DNA of 64,000 nt from Betaproteobacteria bacterium (GCA_004297625.1 SCTY01000028.1:134848-198847), one strand, 5' to 3'; counted from the stretch's first letter, positions 1 to 10,237 are shown. Notes: a model not told the origin generated them from the sequence alone. Translations and numbers: made by a program.

Positions 1-470
1 CAATACTCGGCGCGCGGCAGTCCGATCCGGCGCGCTACCGCGCCCGCCTCGAAGAGCTTTACTTTTCGGCAAGCTGGGCAGCGATTATCCTCGCGGCGAT
101 GCTGTTTGCACTGGCGCCTTGGCTAGTGAACCTGCTCTACGGGCCGGCTTATCGCGCTGCGGTCGCGGTCTTGCAAATCCATCTTTGGGCGCTCATCCCG
201 GTATTCGTCGGGGTGGTCACCAGCCAGTATCTCGTCGCGGAGAACCTGCAGATGCTGTCGCTCGCGAGGACGACTGCCGGGCTCGTCGTCAACGTGGCCT
301 TGAACCTCCTTCTCATTCCGCGCCATGGGGCCGTCGGTGCCGCGGTCGCCACGCTGATTTCGTATACCCTCGCGACGTATCTGCCGATCGCCATTTCGCG
401 CACGCATGCGCATTGGCGCACCGTGCTCAGGGCGCCGTTCGCGTTCGGCACCCTGAGACGGCTCCTCTAG
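1..470 (+). CDS. Polysaccharide flippase (Wzx/MATE-like), C-terminal part
   Basis: Open reading frame entering from the left edge, in frame from base 3. The visible part has several hydrophobic segments and the pattern LLYGPAYRAAVAVLQI followed by LVVNVALNLLLIPRHGAVGAA, which is typical of the last third of oligosaccharide flippases of the Wzx/MATE superfamily (known family). These inner-membrane proteins move lipid-linked sugar repeat units across the membrane. The N-terminal two thirds are outside the window. It lies 7 bases upstream of an FkbM methyltransferase and starts a row of glycan genes, which fits. Substrate cannot be told. Confidence 0.75.
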   Translation, partial: ILGARQSDPARYRARLEELYFSASWAAIILAAMLFALAPWLVNLLYGPAYRAAVAVLQIHLWALIPVFVGVVTSQYLVAENLQMLSLARTTAGLVVNVALNLLLIPRHGAVGAAVATLISYTLATYLPIAISRTHAHWRTVLRAPFAFGTLRRLL

Positions 471-477
471 CCGAACC

Positions 478-1278
478 ATGCTCGAGGCGATTTTCCGACG
501 CGTCGAGGACCTCTGGGCTTGGGCGTTCGGCCGCCCTGCGCTTCGCAAATTCAATCTCGCGCTGTTCCGGCTCGGCGCGCACGGGCTTGGCCTGCTCAAC
601 AACCGCAGCCTCGTCCTGAGCGGCGAGGCATGGCTGATTCGTCATGTCCTGCACGATCGCGAAGCGCCGATCGTGTTCGACGTAGGAGCGCATGAGGGGC
701 GATGGTCGGAGCGCGTGCTCCGCTGCAATCCCCGAAGCCGGATATTCGCATTCGAGCCGCACCGGCTATCTTACGCAAGGCTCGTCGAGTGCGTGCCGGG
801 CGTGCGAACCTTCAATGTCGCCGTCGGCGAGCGGCGTGAGCAGCTCCCGCTGCACGACTACGCGGATCGACCGGGGAGCTCGCACGCGTCCTTAGTGGAT
901 GGGGTGATCGAGCGGCTCAACAAGGCAGAGGCCATGATTCAGCACGTTGAAGTGCTGCCGCTCGACGAGATCGCCGGCGACGCTGGCGTCAAGAAAATCG
1001 ATCTGCTGAAGATCGACGTCGAAGGCATGGAGCTCGCGGTGCTGCGAGGCGCGCGCCGGCTGCTCGCCGAGGACGCGGTGAAGTGCATCCAGTTCGAGTT
1101 CAACGAGATGAACGTTTTATCGCGCAGCCTGTTCGCCGATTTTCATGCCCTGCTTGCGCCGCGCTTCCGCTTGTACCGCCTGTTGCCGCATGGATGGCTG
1201 CCGCTGGACGACTACATCCCGTGGCTGCACGAGCAATTCGTCTATCAGAACATCGTCGCCGTGCTGAAGGATTCGTGA
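478..1278 (+). CDS. FkbM family SAM-dependent methyltransferase
   Basis: 266 residues. The SAM-binding motif I is visible as IVFDVGAHEGRW (about residues 63-74), followed by the acidic strand end FAFEPH and the family signature IDLLKIDVEGMELAVLRGA (about 175-195). FkbM-type enzymes O-methylate sugars or polyketides; next to a flippase and glycosyl genes a sugar O-methyltransferase is most likely (inference). ATG start 7 bases after the flippase stop; its own stop overlaps the GTG start of the next gene, so the genes are probably translationally coupled. Confidence 0.85.
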   Translation: MLEAIFRRVEDLWAWAFGRPALRKFNLALFRLGAHGLGLLNNRSLVLSGEAWLIRHVLHDREAPIVFDVGAHEGRWSERVLRCNPRSRIFAFEPHRLSYARLVECVPGVRTFNVAVGERREQLPLHDYADRPGSSHASLVDGVIERLNKAEAMIQHVEVLPLDEIAGDAGVKKIDLLKIDVEGMELAVLRGARRLLAEDAVKCIQFEFNEMNVLSRSLFADFHALLAPRFRLYRLLPHGWLPLDDYIPWLHEQFVYQNIVAVLKDS

Positions 1279-2327
1279 GGGGTGGCGCTTTCGCCCTGGC
1301 GGCCGCGCTTGCAGGCTGCAGCTCTGGCCCGCTGGCGCCTTCGGCCACCGATCTTCACACTTACATGAACCCGGTTCTCAACCGGGACTTTCCCGATCCG
1401 GGGGTACTGCGCGCCCCGGACGGCTGGTTCTACGCGTACGCGACGCAGTCCCGGCTGGGTGAAACGATGATCAACGTGCAGGTAGCGCGCTCGCCCGACC
1501 TGGTGCATTGGGCGTACCTGGGCGACGCGCTCCCCCAAAAGCCCTCCTGGGCGCGCAGCAGGCGGCAGTTCTGGGCGCCGCATGTGATCTACGATCGGAC
1601 CGAGCGCAGGTTTTTCATGTACTACTCCGCCGAGCCCGACGCGGGCGACGGCAAGTGCCTCGCGGTTGCGGTCGCCGCCGAGCCCGCAGGGCCCTTCACC
1701 GACAGCGGCGCGCCGCTCGTCTGCGGCGATGGGATCGAGCATATCGATCCCATGGCGTTCGACGATCCAAAATCCGGCAAGCGCCTGCTTTACTGGGGCT
1801 CCGGATCGAAGCCGATCAAGGTGCAGGAGCTGGCGCCCGATCGTGTGCACTTTCTTCCGGGCAGCGCGCCCGCCGATCTCGTCGCCCCCGACCCGGGCAG
1901 GCAATACCGCTCGCTCGTCGAAGGTGCATGGGTAGTGCTGCGAAACGGCCGCTATTTCCTGTTCTATTCCGGCGACCGTTGTTGCACGCGCGACCCGCGT
2001 TACGCAATCATGGTGGCGAGGTCGCGCGATGCTTACGGGCCGTTCGAGGAGCCGGACGCCGACGCAGACATCGTGCTCGGGCCGAACGGCTCCTGGCTCG
2101 CGCCGGGCCACAACTCGATAGTGACAGACGACGAAGGAAACGACTGGATCCTGTACCACGCCATCGATGCACGGCGCGCCGCTCCTCAAAGCAGCGCACC
2201 GGGCCGTGCTAATTCGCGCCTGATGATGCTCGACCGCATCGAGTACCGCGATGGCTGGCCGCGCGTCGCAGGCGGCGAGCCGTCCGCGACGCCACGGCCC
2301 GCGCCGGTCCTCAAATCGCCGGAATGA
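1275..2327 (+). CDS. Glycoside hydrolase family 43-like lipoprotein
   Basis: 350 residues from a GTG start overlapping the previous stop (GTGA). The open frame extends further upstream, but this start gives a short hydrophobic leader ending in a lipobox, ALAGC, so the mature protein is probably lipid-anchored. Five-bladed beta-propeller GH43 landmarks are visible: NRDFPDPGVL with the catalytic-base Asp, EHIDPMAFDD with the pKa-modulating Asp, and SLVEGAWVV with the likely acid Glu. GH43 enzymes are mostly arabinanases, arabinofuranosidases and xylosidases. In a biosynthetic glycan locus it may trim an exported polymer (inference). Ends in an ATGA overlap with the next gene. Confidence 0.8.
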   Translation: MRGGAFALAAALAGCSSGPLAPSATDLHTYMNPVLNRDFPDPGVLRAPDGWFYAYATQSRLGETMINVQVARSPDLVHWAYLGDALPQKPSWARSRRQFWAPHVIYDRTERRFFMYYSAEPDAGDGKCLAVAVAAEPAGPFTDSGAPLVCGDGIEHIDPMAFDDPKSGKRLLYWGSGSKPIKVQELAPDRVHFLPGSAPADLVAPDPGRQYRSLVEGAWVVLRNGRYFLFYSGDRCCTRDPRYAIMVARSRDAYGPFEEPDADADIVLGPNGSWLAPGHNSIVTDDEGNDWILYHAIDARRAAPQSSAPGRANSRLMMLDRIEYRDGWPRVAGGEPSATPRPAPVLKSPE

Positions 2328-4006
2328 GCATGGCGACCGCGACGCGGCTGCTCACGCTACCGCAGGACCGCGAAACGCTTCGCGTCGCAGGCGCAAGCAT
2401 CGCCGTGACGGCGGCTATCGCCGTCGCGATCGCGTACCAGAGGGCGGGAGTCTCGAACCCATTCGAGATCCCGGTCTTCCGCCATCTGATCCTGTACCAG
2501 GATTACTACGCGATCGTGCCTTTCATCGCGATTCTCCTCGCAGCGCTGCTCGCGCCGCTGCGGACGCTCGGCGATCAGATCGCGCTGCGGTGCGGCCGAT
2601 TTCCCTGGGCCGTGGCGCTCATCGCGACGGCAGGCCTCGCCTGGGGAGCGCAAGTGGTATATCACGCCCACCCGCTGTCGATGGACGAGTACGCCGTCGT
2701 ATTTCAAGGCAAGCTGTTCGCCGAAGGCCGGCTGACCGGCCAATTCCCGCCGCTGCTGCTCGACTGGCTGGTGCCGCCATGGATGCAGAACCGGTTCCTG
2801 AGGATGTCGCCGGAGACCGGCGCGGTCCTCTCGGGGTACTGGCCGGGTTTTTCGCTGCTTCTTACGCCCTTTACCAAGCTCGGCGTGCCCTGGCTCCTGA
2901 ATCCGCTGATCGGCGGCGTAACGGTGCTGATAATGCACCGGCTCGGGCTGGCGCTTTTCGGAAACATCGAAGCAGCCGGTTACGGGGTCCTTTTCACCCT
3001 CGCCTCGCCGGTCGTGACGGTCAATGCCATGTCGTACTACACCATGCCGGCCCATTTCCTCGCGAACGCGGTCTTCATGCTGCTGCTCCTGCGGCCGACG
3101 CCTGTTCGCGCCCTTGTCGCCGGCATCGTCGGCTCTTTCGCGCTCGTCCTGCACAACCCGGTGCCGCATCTTCTTTTCGCCCTGCCGTGGATCGCATGGC
3201 TCTTCCTGCGCGCCGATCGCTGGAAGATCCTCGGCGCGCTCGCGGCAGGCTACCTGCCTCTCTGCCTGCTTCTCGGCTGGGGCTGGGCGATTTTTCTCGA
3301 AACGGTGGGCGGCCGATCCACGCTCTCACAGCTCACGACGCCGGCCGGCGCTGCCGGGACGCTGATGAACCGCATCGTCAACATCTTCGGCTGGACCTCG
3401 GAGACCGGCTCCGGCGGGCAGCTGTTGAGCCTGTACAAGCTGTGGCTGTGGGCCGTGCCCGGCCTCATCACGGTCGCGGTGCTCGGCGTCTGGCGCCAGC
3501 GCAAGGCGCAAAGCCACTGGATCGTGATGGCCGCATCGGCGCTGCTCACCTACTTCGCCTATTTCCTCGTGCGCTTCGACCAGGGCCACGGTTGGGGCTT
3601 CCGCTATTTCCATCCGGCTTGGCTGGTGGTCCCCCTTTTTGCGGTCGCCGCTATCCGCATCCGGCCGCCATCGGCGCTCGCCGGCTACCTGGCGGCGAGC
3701 GCCGTGCTGAGCCTCGCGCTGCTCACCACGCTGCGCGCACTGCAGGTCGAGCAGTTCATCGCGCGGCACCTGGCGCAGGTACCGGTGGCGACAAGGGGAG
3801 AGCCGCGCGTGATCATCATGGACCAAAAAACCGGCTATTACGCCTGGGACCTGGCACAGAACGATCCTTTGCTGCGCGAGCCGGTCATCCGGCTCATCTC
3901 GCGCAATCCGGAGCTCGATCGGCGAATGATGTCCACGCTGTTTCCGCAGTACGAGGTCCTCGCCGCCAATCGCCACGGCACGGTCTGGGGGCTGCCGCCG
4001 CGTTAA
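2324..4006 (+). CDS. GT39-like multi-pass membrane protein
   Basis: 560 residues with about 10-12 predicted membrane segments. After the first segments there is an acidic loop motif, HPLSMDEYAVVFQGK (about residues 110-125), reminiscent of the Asp-Glu loop of ArnT/PMT-type (GT39/GT83) glycosyltransferases that use polyprenyl-phosphate sugars. A C-terminal soluble tail of about 80 residues follows the last segment. It starts by an ATGA overlap with the GH43-like gene and converges with the next minus-strand gene over 4 bases. Assignment to the family is by architecture and the acidic loop only; donor and acceptor are unknown. Confidence 0.6.
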   Translation: MSMATATRLLTLPQDRETLRVAGASIAVTAAIAVAIAYQRAGVSNPFEIPVFRHLILYQDYYAIVPFIAILLAALLAPLRTLGDQIALRCGRFPWAVALIATAGLAWGAQVVYHAHPLSMDEYAVVFQGKLFAEGRLTGQFPPLLLDWLVPPWMQNRFLRMSPETGAVLSGYWPGFSLLLTPFTKLGVPWLLNPLIGGVTVLIMHRLGLALFGNIEAAGYGVLFTLASPVVTVNAMSYYTMPAHFLANAVFMLLLLRPTPVRALVAGIVGSFALVLHNPVPHLLFALPWIAWLFLRADRWKILGALAAGYLPLCLLLGWGWAIFLETVGGRSTLSQLTTPAGAAGTLMNRIVNIFGWTSETGSGGQLLSLYKLWLWAVPGLITVAVLGVWRQRKAQSHWIVMAASALLTYFAYFLVRFDQGHGWGFRYFHPAWLVVPLFAVAAIRIRPPSALAGYLAASAVLSLALLTTLRALQVEQFIARHLAQVPVATRGEPRVIIMDQKTGYYAWDLAQNDPLLREPVIRLISRNPELDRRMMSTLFPQYEVLAANRHGTVWGLPPR

Positions 4007-5199
4007 TCGGTTTGCGTACCCTCGCCCTGGACAGACACGACCATGGCGAGCAGGAAAGAGCTGAAGACCAGATTGAGCCCGAGCACCACCATGGTGGTCG
4101 CGACGAACGCGAGGTGCACGGTGTCTTCCATCGACCGTCCCGGACTTTGCAGCCAGTTGACGAGGATGACGGCATCCGTGAGCAGTCCCACGCCCATCAG
4201 CACGGCGCCGGCGATGAGGCCGCCTTCCAGGGTGAACCGCCGGGTGACGAAGTCGACCGTGCGGCTTTTCACCGCGCGGTACCGCTGCGCAATGAAAGCC
4301 TTGGCAAGCACCCCAAGATTCACCACGTTGAACCCGGCGAGCGCAAGCATGGCGCCGAGCGCGACGTAGTGGATGCCGAAGTACATGCCGCCGATCCTCA
4401 CGGGACCGGCGGCGAGCAATAGCTGAAGCAGCAGGCCGGCGGCGAGCATCGCGATGCCCGGCCCGAGATACAGATAATCGGGCGCGTAGGTCAGGATGAA
4501 GCGCAGGTGGCGCCAGCCGTCGCGGAAGGAGCGCAGGTGAGGCGGCCGATCGCGCTTGTCCGGGTACAGGCGCGTAGGCACCTCGGTGATCAGCAGGCCG
4601 TGGCGGGCGGCATTGGCGACCATTTCGGTCGCGAATTCCATGCCGCGCGTGCTGGTTCGCATGCGGTCGAAGGCGCTCTTCGTGAACGCGCGCATGCCGC
4701 AATGCACGTCGCCCAGCTTGACGCCGAACGCAAGCCGTGTGATCGCCGACAGGACCGGGTTTCCCAGATAGCGGTGAAGCGGCGGCATCGCTCCGGGCAG
4801 GATGCCGCCGCGAAAACGGTTGCCGACCACCAGGTCGTACCCCTCCTCGAGCTTGCGCACGAAAGGCGCGATCGCCGACCAATCGTACGAATCGTCACCG
4901 TCCCCAATGACGACGATGCGGCCGCGTGCCGCCTCGATGCCTCTCTGCAAAGCAGCGCCATAGCCCTTCATCTCCTGCACTACCACGCGCGCACCCGATT
5001 CGCGTGCGATTTCGGCCGAGCGGTCGGTCGAGCCGTTGTCCACCACCACGACTTCGCCCTCGATGCCCATTTCCGCGATCGCCTGCCGCGCCTTGTGCAC
5101 GCATGCGCCGATCGTGCGCTCCTCGTCGAGGCAGGGGATCACCGCGGAAATCGCGATCGCCTCCGGGCTCGCTGCGGCTTCGGGCATCACGGCGCTCAT
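4003..5199 (-). CDS. Family 2 glycosyltransferase, dolichyl-phosphate-mannose-synthase type with membrane tail
   Basis: 398 residues. The N-terminal GT-A domain (about 15-240) shows [31 protein letters not shown] and the DXD region [11 protein letters not shown], plus [13 protein letters not shown], which is characteristic of bacterial GT2 enzymes that load a sugar onto polyprenyl phosphate. The C-terminal 150 residues carry about four hydrophobic segments. It is the last gene of a five-gene minus-strand operon (10220 to 4003); its start overlaps the preceding stop by 4 bases. Together with GtrA and a GT39-like protein it probably builds and uses a polyprenyl-phosphate sugar donor (inference). 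Confidence 0.85.
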   Translation of the reverse strand: MSAVMPEAAASPEAIAISAVIPCLDEERTIGACVHKARQAIAEMGIEGEVVVVDNGSTDRSAEIARESGARVVVQEMKGYGAALQRGIEAARGRIVVIGDGDDSYDWSAIAPFVRKLEEGYDLVVGNRFRGGILPGAMPPLHRYLGNPVLSAITRLAFGVKLGDVHCGMRAFTKSAFDRMRTSTRGMEFATEMVANAARHGLLITEVPTRLYPDKRDRPPHLRSFRDGWRHLRFILTYAPDYLYLGPGIAMLAAGLLLQLLLAAGPVRIGGMYFGIHYVALGAMLALAGFNVVNLGVLAKAFIAQRYRAVKSRTVDFVTRRFTLEGGLIAGAVLMGVGLLTDAVILVNWLQSPGRSMEDTVHLAFVATTMVVLGLNLVFSSFLLAMVVSVQGEGTQTD

Positions 5200-6752
5200 G
5201 GGGCTGTAGAGGCCTCCTCGTGGTACTCGTCGTCGATGTTCACGCTCCAGATCGCCGACTTGTCGCTGCTGCCGCCAAGGATCGCCTCGACCGCCCGCTT
5301 GGCGGAAAGCATCGAGTGGTCCTGATTATTGTAGCGGTGCATGCCGTTGCGCCCGGCGAGGAACAGGTTGGGAAAACCGTCGAGATAGCGGCGCAATTCC
5401 TCGAAGTGAGCATAGCTGCCGAAATAGCCGGGATAGGCTTTCGGCATGCGAATCACGACGCCATCGAGATGCTCGGCGGGATCGGCGAGCCGCAGCTTGC
5501 TCATTTCAGTGAGGGCAAGCTGCTTCATTTCCTCGTCCGGGAGCGTCCACAGCTCGTCGCCTTCCCGGCAGAAGTACTCCAGGCCGATCCATACGGTGTC
5601 TGCGTCGCGCACCAGGTAGGGGCTCCAATTGTTGAAGATCTGCAGCCGGCCGACCTTCACGCCCGGTTCCTGGATGTAGATCCAGTTGTCCGGCACCCGG
5701 TTGGCGAGCCGCCGGTAAAGCAGCCCGACGGTGACGAAGTCGCGATACACGAGGCCGGAAGCGATCTCGCGCTCGCGTTCCGGTGCCGGCGGCGCGAGGC
5801 CCAGAACGAGGTCGCGCACCGGCATGGTGGAGACGAAATGCTCGCCCTCGAAGCGCTGCTCCGTGCCGTCGGGCCTCGATACGCGCACGGCGCGGATGCG
5901 CCCGTGCGCGTGCTCGATGTGCTTCACGGGCGCATCGAACACGATCTGCACTCCGCGCTCGCGCAGCCGTGCCGCGGTGACCTGCCACATCAGCCCCGGG
6001 CCGTACTTCGGATAGAGGAAGCGCTCGATGAGCGAGGTCTGCTCCGCGGCGCCGAGCCCCGCGCCGGCGCGCCGGAACATCCGGCGAAGGGCGTGGCGCA
6101 ATGCGCTCGCGATGGAAAGGCTCTTCACGCGCTGCGCGCCCCATTGCGCGCTGATCCGCTCGCACGGCGTTCCCCAGACTTTTTCCGTGTACTCCTTGAA
6201 GAACTGGAGATAGAGGCGCCGCCCGAAGCGGTTGATGAAGAAGTCTTCCAGGTTTCGCTCGGGGCGGCGTGGAAAGAGCTTCGCCCAGGCGTAGCTTGCG
6301 CCGAGGGCCAGGCAGCGGCGCAGCCCCAGCTTGAGCGCGGTGTCGAGGTTGGCCTTGAGCGGGTAATCGAAGAATTTCCCCGCGAAATAAATGCGCGACA
6401 GGCGCCGGCGCAGCAGCATGACGTGCTCGTCCGACTCCCGCGCCGCGGGCGCGTCGCCGAGCCTGCGCCGCATGCCTTGATAGGCGATCTCGACGTCCGG
6501 GTTCGCGCTATCCGCCGAAGCCGCGAGCGGCAGCATGCGCAGCCACCACTGCATCACCCAGTCGGACTTGGAGAAGAAGCGGTGACCGCCGATATCGATG
6601 CGGTTGCCCTTGTAGTTCACCGAGCGCGACAGGCCTCCGACGTCTGCCGTTGCCTCGAGCACGACGACGTCCGTCACGCCGGCGCTCGAGAGCTCGTAGG
6701 CCGCGGTAAGGCCGGCCGGGCCGGCACCGATGATGATCACGCGTGCGCGCAT
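5196..6752 (-). CDS. FAD-dependent oxidoreductase, amine-oxidase/UDP-galactopyranose-mutase-like
   Basis: 518 residues with an N-terminal dinucleotide-binding motif [17 protein letters not shown] (residues about 5-21), an acidic strand end VVVLEA, GGLSRSV and a C-terminal FAD contact region [19 protein letters not shown]. This is the signature of the NAD(P)/FAD-dependent proteins found in sugar-nucleotide loci, related to UDP-galactopyranose mutase and protoporphyrinogen oxidase. The exact reaction is unknown; conversion of a nucleotide sugar or lipid-linked sugar is plausible from the neighbours GtrA and GT2. Gap to GtrA is 4 bases. Confidence 0.75.
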   Translation of the reverse strand: MRARVIIIGAGPAGLTAAYELSSAGVTDVVVLEATADVGGLSRSVNYKGNRIDIGGHRFFSKSDWVMQWWLRMLPLAASADSANPDVEIAYQGMRRRLGDAPAARESDEHVMLLRRRLSRIYFAGKFFDYPLKANLDTALKLGLRRCLALGASYAWAKLFPRRPERNLEDFFINRFGRRLYLQFFKEYTEKVWGTPCERISAQWGAQRVKSLSIASALRHALRRMFRRAGAGLGAAEQTSLIERFLYPKYGPGLMWQVTAARLRERGVQIVFDAPVKHIEHAHGRIRAVRVSRPDGTEQRFEGEHFVSTMPVRDLVLGLAPPAPEREREIASGLVYRDFVTVGLLYRRLANRVPDNWIYIQEPGVKVGRLQIFNNWSPYLVRDADTVWIGLEYFCREGDELWTLPDEEMKQLALTEMSKLRLADPAEHLDGVVIRMPKAYPGYFGSYAHFEELRRYLDGFPNLFLAGRNGMHRYNNQDHSMLSAKRAVEAILGGSSDKSAIWSVNIDDEYHEEASTAP

Positions 6753-6756
6753 TTTC

Positions 6757-7176
6757 CTAGGGCCGGCGGAAGAGAACGAGCTTGCGCAGCCCGAAATTGA
6801 AACAGAAGACCACCGCGGCCGAAACGATCTTCGCCATCTCGTAGGAAAGCGAGAGCTGCTCTACCCCGGCGTAGATCACGAGCTGGTTGAGCGCTATCCC
6901 GGCGAGGCCGATCAATGCGAAGACCAGGAATTCGACGCGCGCATCCGCGAGGCGCCGGTGCGTGAAGACCCAGCGCACGCTGAGCGCGTAGACGACCGCA
7001 AGCCCGAGGATGAAACCGATCGGCGCGGCGACGAGATACGACACCTCGGCAAGCCGGATCAGCCCGACATAGACGCTGAAATCGACCGCCAGCGCGGCCG
7101 CGGATGCCGCGAGGTAGCGCGAGCCCTCGCCCGCGACGCTGACGAGCGCCTTGGCGCTCAGCGCGACGCGCGCCAT
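6757..7176 (-). CDS. GtrA family membrane protein
   Basis: 139 residues, four hydrophobic segments, ending [13 protein letters not shown], which matches the GtrA/DPMS family C-terminus (NF..rr.~vF). The reading frame stays open upstream to 7830, but the ATG at 7176 is preferred because it gives the standard family length; it overlaps the upstream gene by 19 bases. GtrA proteins are thought to flip polyprenyl-phosphate sugars such as undecaprenyl-phosphate-glucose. Placement between a GT39-like protein and a GT2 enzyme fits that role. Confidence 0.85.
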   Translation of the reverse strand: MARVALSAKALVSVAGEGSRYLAASAAALAVDFSVYVGLIRLAEVSYLVAAPIGFILGLAVVYALSVRWVFTHRRLADARVEFLVFALIGLAGIALNQLVIYAGVEQLSLSYEMAKIVSAAVVFCFNFGLRKLVLFRRP

Positions 7177-8729
7177 TGGGCTGCGGCTTTCGCTCGCAGT
7201 CTGATCAGCACCGAGCTGACGCTGCCATCGGGCTGCGTGCGCGCGTGCACGACTTCGCCGTAGCCGTTGAGGGCGCGCATGCCCGCCTGCCACGCCGTGT
7301 CGTGAATCGTGTCGCGGGGGTGGTAGACGCTGAGAAAAACATAGTCCGGCGCCACCTCGTCCACGGCGACGCGGTAGGCCGCCGGCGCGAGGTCGGCCGG
7401 CGGCGCCGCAACCCCGTGCCGGCCGGCAAGCAGCGCTATATAAGAGGGCGCCACCCACATCACGCGGTCCTCCGGCAGGGTCAGGGCGCGGATGGCGTCC
7501 ATGTCGGCCAGGAGGTCCAGATGCACTGCGGCGCGCCGCCGGGCGTCGTCGAGGTCCGGACGCCGGTACCAATCGGTCATTTCGACGAAGGGACCCTCGG
7601 CCTGCGCGCGCTGGTGGATGAAGGCAAGCGCGGGCGCAGCGAGGCTCACGATCAGAACCGCGACCAGGGCGTGGCCCGCAGCGCTCGGCCGCCCGAGCCG
7701 GCGCAGCCCGGCGCGGACCGCCCAGAACGCGTAGAGCACGAGCACCGGCAGCGCCGGAAAAAGGAAGCGCGTCATCTGGTCCTGGAAAGGCCAGACGAGG
7801 AATGTCGCGAGGTACGCCGAGCTCATCCATGCATCCGGCTTGCGCGCGGCGAAGCGAAGCCCCATGCCGGTGAGCGCGAGCGCGCCGACGACCCCGGCGA
7901 GCACCACGCGCACCGGCCGGCCCTCGACCCAGAAAAGAAGCAGCGCGCCGGTCCAGGCTTCGCCGATGGAGCTCGCCTGGCGCACCAGAATTCCGGCAAA
8001 CCCTTCCGCCGACAATGTGCGAACGTGCTCAAGCGCGATCGCCATGTTGACGTCGCCCGTTTGCGCCGGACGCAACAGCACCCAGGCGCCGTAAGCAACG
8101 ATTGCAGCAAGCGCAGGGAGCAATGCTCGCCCGAGCGGGCGGTCGCGGCGCACGAGAACGCAGGCAGCGTAGGCCGCCACGACGATCAGCCCGACGGTGC
8201 GCGTGAGCACCAGCGCCGCCATGGCGAGCGCGAGGAGCCAGCGGCGCTTCCGCCCGTCATCCTCGGCATCGATGAGAAGCAGGGTCGCCAGAAAAACCAG
8301 GGCGAAAAGCGGCTCGCTCAGGGTTCCCTTCACGTGGATCCACAACGATGGCAGCAGCGCCGTGACGGCGGCGGCGCCGGCTGCCGCCCACCTGTCGCCA
8401 AGCCAGCGAGTGCCGAGGAGGTACACGAGCGGCAGGCAGGCGGCGAGAAGCAGCGCGGTCACCAGCTGCGCGCGTGCAAAGTCTTGGGCGACGCCGACGA
8501 GCGCAAGCAGCAGCGGGTAAAGCGGTGGATAGAACGCTTCGCGCGCGAACGCCTCGGCCACTGGCGGCGACGCGGCTTGCCAGGGCGAAAAGACTTGAGC
8601 CATGACCAGGTAGCTCACGCTGTCGTCCGCGAAGGACGCAAGCACCGGCTGCCACACGAACAGCGCAACGGCCACGGCAAACAGCGCGGTGACGAGGCCG
8701 ACGAGCAGCGGGGGCAGCGCGGTTCGCAC
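7158..8729 (-). CDS. ArnT/PMT-like (GT39) membrane glycosyltransferase
   Basis: 523 residues, GTG start that directly abuts the stop of the preceding fkbM gene. About 10-12 membrane segments; the first periplasmic loop has SFADDSVSYLVMAQ followed by FYPPLYPLLLALVGV, the usual Asp-Asp loop and second segment of GT39/GT83 enzymes that transfer sugars from polyprenyl phosphate. A periplasmic C-terminal domain of about 120 residues follows. It is second in the five-gene operon 10220-4003, which also supplies GT2 and GtrA functions, so the three may act as one donor-synthesis, flipping and transfer set (inference). Confidence 0.7.
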   Translation of the reverse strand: MRTALPPLLVGLVTALFAVAVALFVWQPVLASFADDSVSYLVMAQVFSPWQAASPPVAEAFAREAFYPPLYPLLLALVGVAQDFARAQLVTALLLAACLPLVYLLGTRWLGDRWAAAGAAAVTALLPSLWIHVKGTLSEPLFALVFLATLLLIDAEDDGRKRRWLLALAMAALVLTRTVGLIVVAAYAACVLVRRDRPLGRALLPALAAIVAYGAWVLLRPAQTGDVNMAIALEHVRTLSAEGFAGILVRQASSIGEAWTGALLLFWVEGRPVRVVLAGVVGALALTGMGLRFAARKPDAWMSSAYLATFLVWPFQDQMTRFLFPALPVLVLYAFWAVRAGLRRLGRPSAAGHALVAVLIVSLAAPALAFIHQRAQAEGPFVEMTDWYRRPDLDDARRRAAVHLDLLADMDAIRALTLPEDRVMWVAPSYIALLAGRHGVAAPPADLAPAAYRVAVDEVAPDYVFLSVYHPRDTIHDTAWQAGMRALNGYGEVVHARTQPDGSVSSVLIRLRAKAAAQWRASR

Positions 8730-10220
8730 TCAGCTTTCCTTTCCGCACCAGAATTCCGGGTTCAGATTCTCCGCCGAGCGCACGCGAAGCAGCGGTGCAG
8801 GTTGCGGTCCGGCTTGCAGCCCGTTCACGATGCGAACCAGCTGGCACCTGCGCTCCATTTCCGGCGCGCAGAACGGCAGCCTGAGGATCGGCTCCAGGAG
8901 CGACAGCGAGCCTTCGATCAGCAGGGAAGAATGCGCGCGCAGCTTCTCGAGTTGCTCCGCCACCGCGCAGCGCAGCCACGCGCTCGCCTGGGATCCCATG
9001 GCGAGATTCTCGTAGCGCGGGGACGGCGCGACAAACGGCTCTGCAAGGATATCCGGCGCTTCGCGCTCAATGCGGTCGGGAAGCTCCATCAGGGCGCCCA
9101 CCGCGCTGCGCCGCCAGCCGATTTCCCAGGCAATGCGCGCATACGTAATCTTCCGGGCAAGCCGGTCGCTGGAGGCGGCGGCCTCCTCGACGCAATCCAT
9201 CGCCTGGCGCAGCCAGGCGCAGCGCTCATCGGCGCCTTGCCCGGCCACTTGCGCCTGGGCAAAGGCGGCCAATCCACGGCGATACGTTCTCGCCTCTGCG
9301 CCGCCCGAGGCCGAGGTCCAGCGCGACGCCAATTCGCGGGCATACGGCGCAGCGGCGGCGTACCCGGACCACGCTTCGGCGCTGGGCGTCGCGCGCGCGG
9401 CGGCGTTCGTTTGCGCTAGAAGGCCCTCCGCTGCAAGCCGCGCTGCGCGGTCCGGCTTACACGCGAACACATTAAGCAGGTAGTCATCCACCGGCTCTCG
9501 CGGATCGAAGGGAACCAGAACCAGCAGCTGGGGAAGAAGGGTGTAGAACCGATAACCCATATCCGCGAGCGGCGCGAGCGCCCGGAAGTCGAAGTGCTCA
9601 CCGGTGTTGATTTCGAACATCACGAGCGGCGAGCACTTTTCCAGCAATCCGGCGGCTCCGGCGATCGCCTCGGGCTCGTGCCCTTCTATGTCGAGCTTGA
9701 TGAAATCGATGTCGCGCCAGTCCTGCTGCTCGGCCAACCGGGTGAGGGTCACGGCGGGCACTTCGATGGCGTCGCCAGCCGTGGCGCCGGCGCCAGCCAC
9801 GCGGTTTACTTCAGGGTGAATTTCGAGGACCAGCGACAGGCTTCCGTCCCGGTCGGAGACCGCCGCACGGCTGAGCAGGACCTGGCGGAAATCATTGAGT
9901 CGCAGCGTGGCTTCGAGAAACTGCGCGGTGTCCGGAGCCGGCTCGAACGCCCACACGCGCCCTTCCCGGCCAACCGCCTTCGCCAGGGCAACGGTGTACA
10001 GGCCGTAATTGGCGCCGGCATCGACGGCCCGCATGCCGGGGCGCAGCCAGCGGCGGACGAAGCGGATATCGTCCTCGAACCAGTCCTCCTGCTCCAGCAC
10101 CACGTACGTGGTGATCACGTCGAATACGGGCGGCAGGCACAGGCGCGCGCCGCCACGGGCGTTGAGCACGAACGCCTTGCCGATTTTGCCGGCCAGCGCG
10201 TTTCTCTCACGCCCGCTCAC
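8730..10220 (-). CDS. FkbM family methyltransferase with long C-terminal extension
   Basis: 496 residues. The N-terminal 260 residues are a complete FkbM methyltransferase: motif I AVDAGANYGLYTVALAK, acidic VWAFEPAPDT, and the signature IDFIKLDIEGHEPEAIAGA. The remaining about 230 residues are mostly helical in character, contain no motif I recognise, and are absent from ordinary FkbM proteins. GTG start with a GAGGAT ribosome-binding site 7 bases upstream. It is the first gene of the minus-strand operon and lies only 17 bases from the divergent start of the next gene. Confidence 0.8.
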   Translation of the reverse strand: MSGRERNALAGKIGKAFVLNARGGARLCLPPVFDVITTYVVLEQEDWFEDDIRFVRRWLRPGMRAVDAGANYGLYTVALAKAVGREGRVWAFEPAPDTAQFLEATLRLNDFRQVLLSRAAVSDRDGSLSLVLEIHPEVNRVAGAGATAGDAIEVPAVTLTRLAEQQDWRDIDFIKLDIEGHEPEAIAGAAGLLEKCSPLVMFEINTGEHFDFRALAPLADMGYRFYTLLPQLLVLVPFDPREPVDDYLLNVFACKPDRAARLAAEGLLAQTNAAARATPSAEAWSGYAAAAPYARELASRWTSASGGAEARTYRRGLAAFAQAQVAGQGADERCAWLRQAMDCVEEAAASSDRLARKITYARIAWEIGWRRSAVGALMELPDRIEREAPDILAEPFVAPSPRYENLAMGSQASAWLRCAVAEQLEKLRAHSSLLIEGSLSLLEPILRLPFCAPEMERRCQLVRIVNGLQAGPQPAPLLRVRSAENLNPEFWCGKES

Positions 10221-10237
10221 TGGTTTATCCTCGCTGC

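Noticed and set aside
5196..6800. Long plus-strand open frame 4926-6800 (624 codons) opposite the flavoprotein
   Set aside because: Arg/Pro/Ala-rich antisense shadow of the FAD oxidoreductase, whose motifs are clear on the minus strand.
7176..9419. 747-codon plus-strand frame opposite the GT39-like and FkbM genes
   Set aside because: No domain signal, composition typical of antisense GC-rich frames; both minus-strand genes have recognisable motifs.
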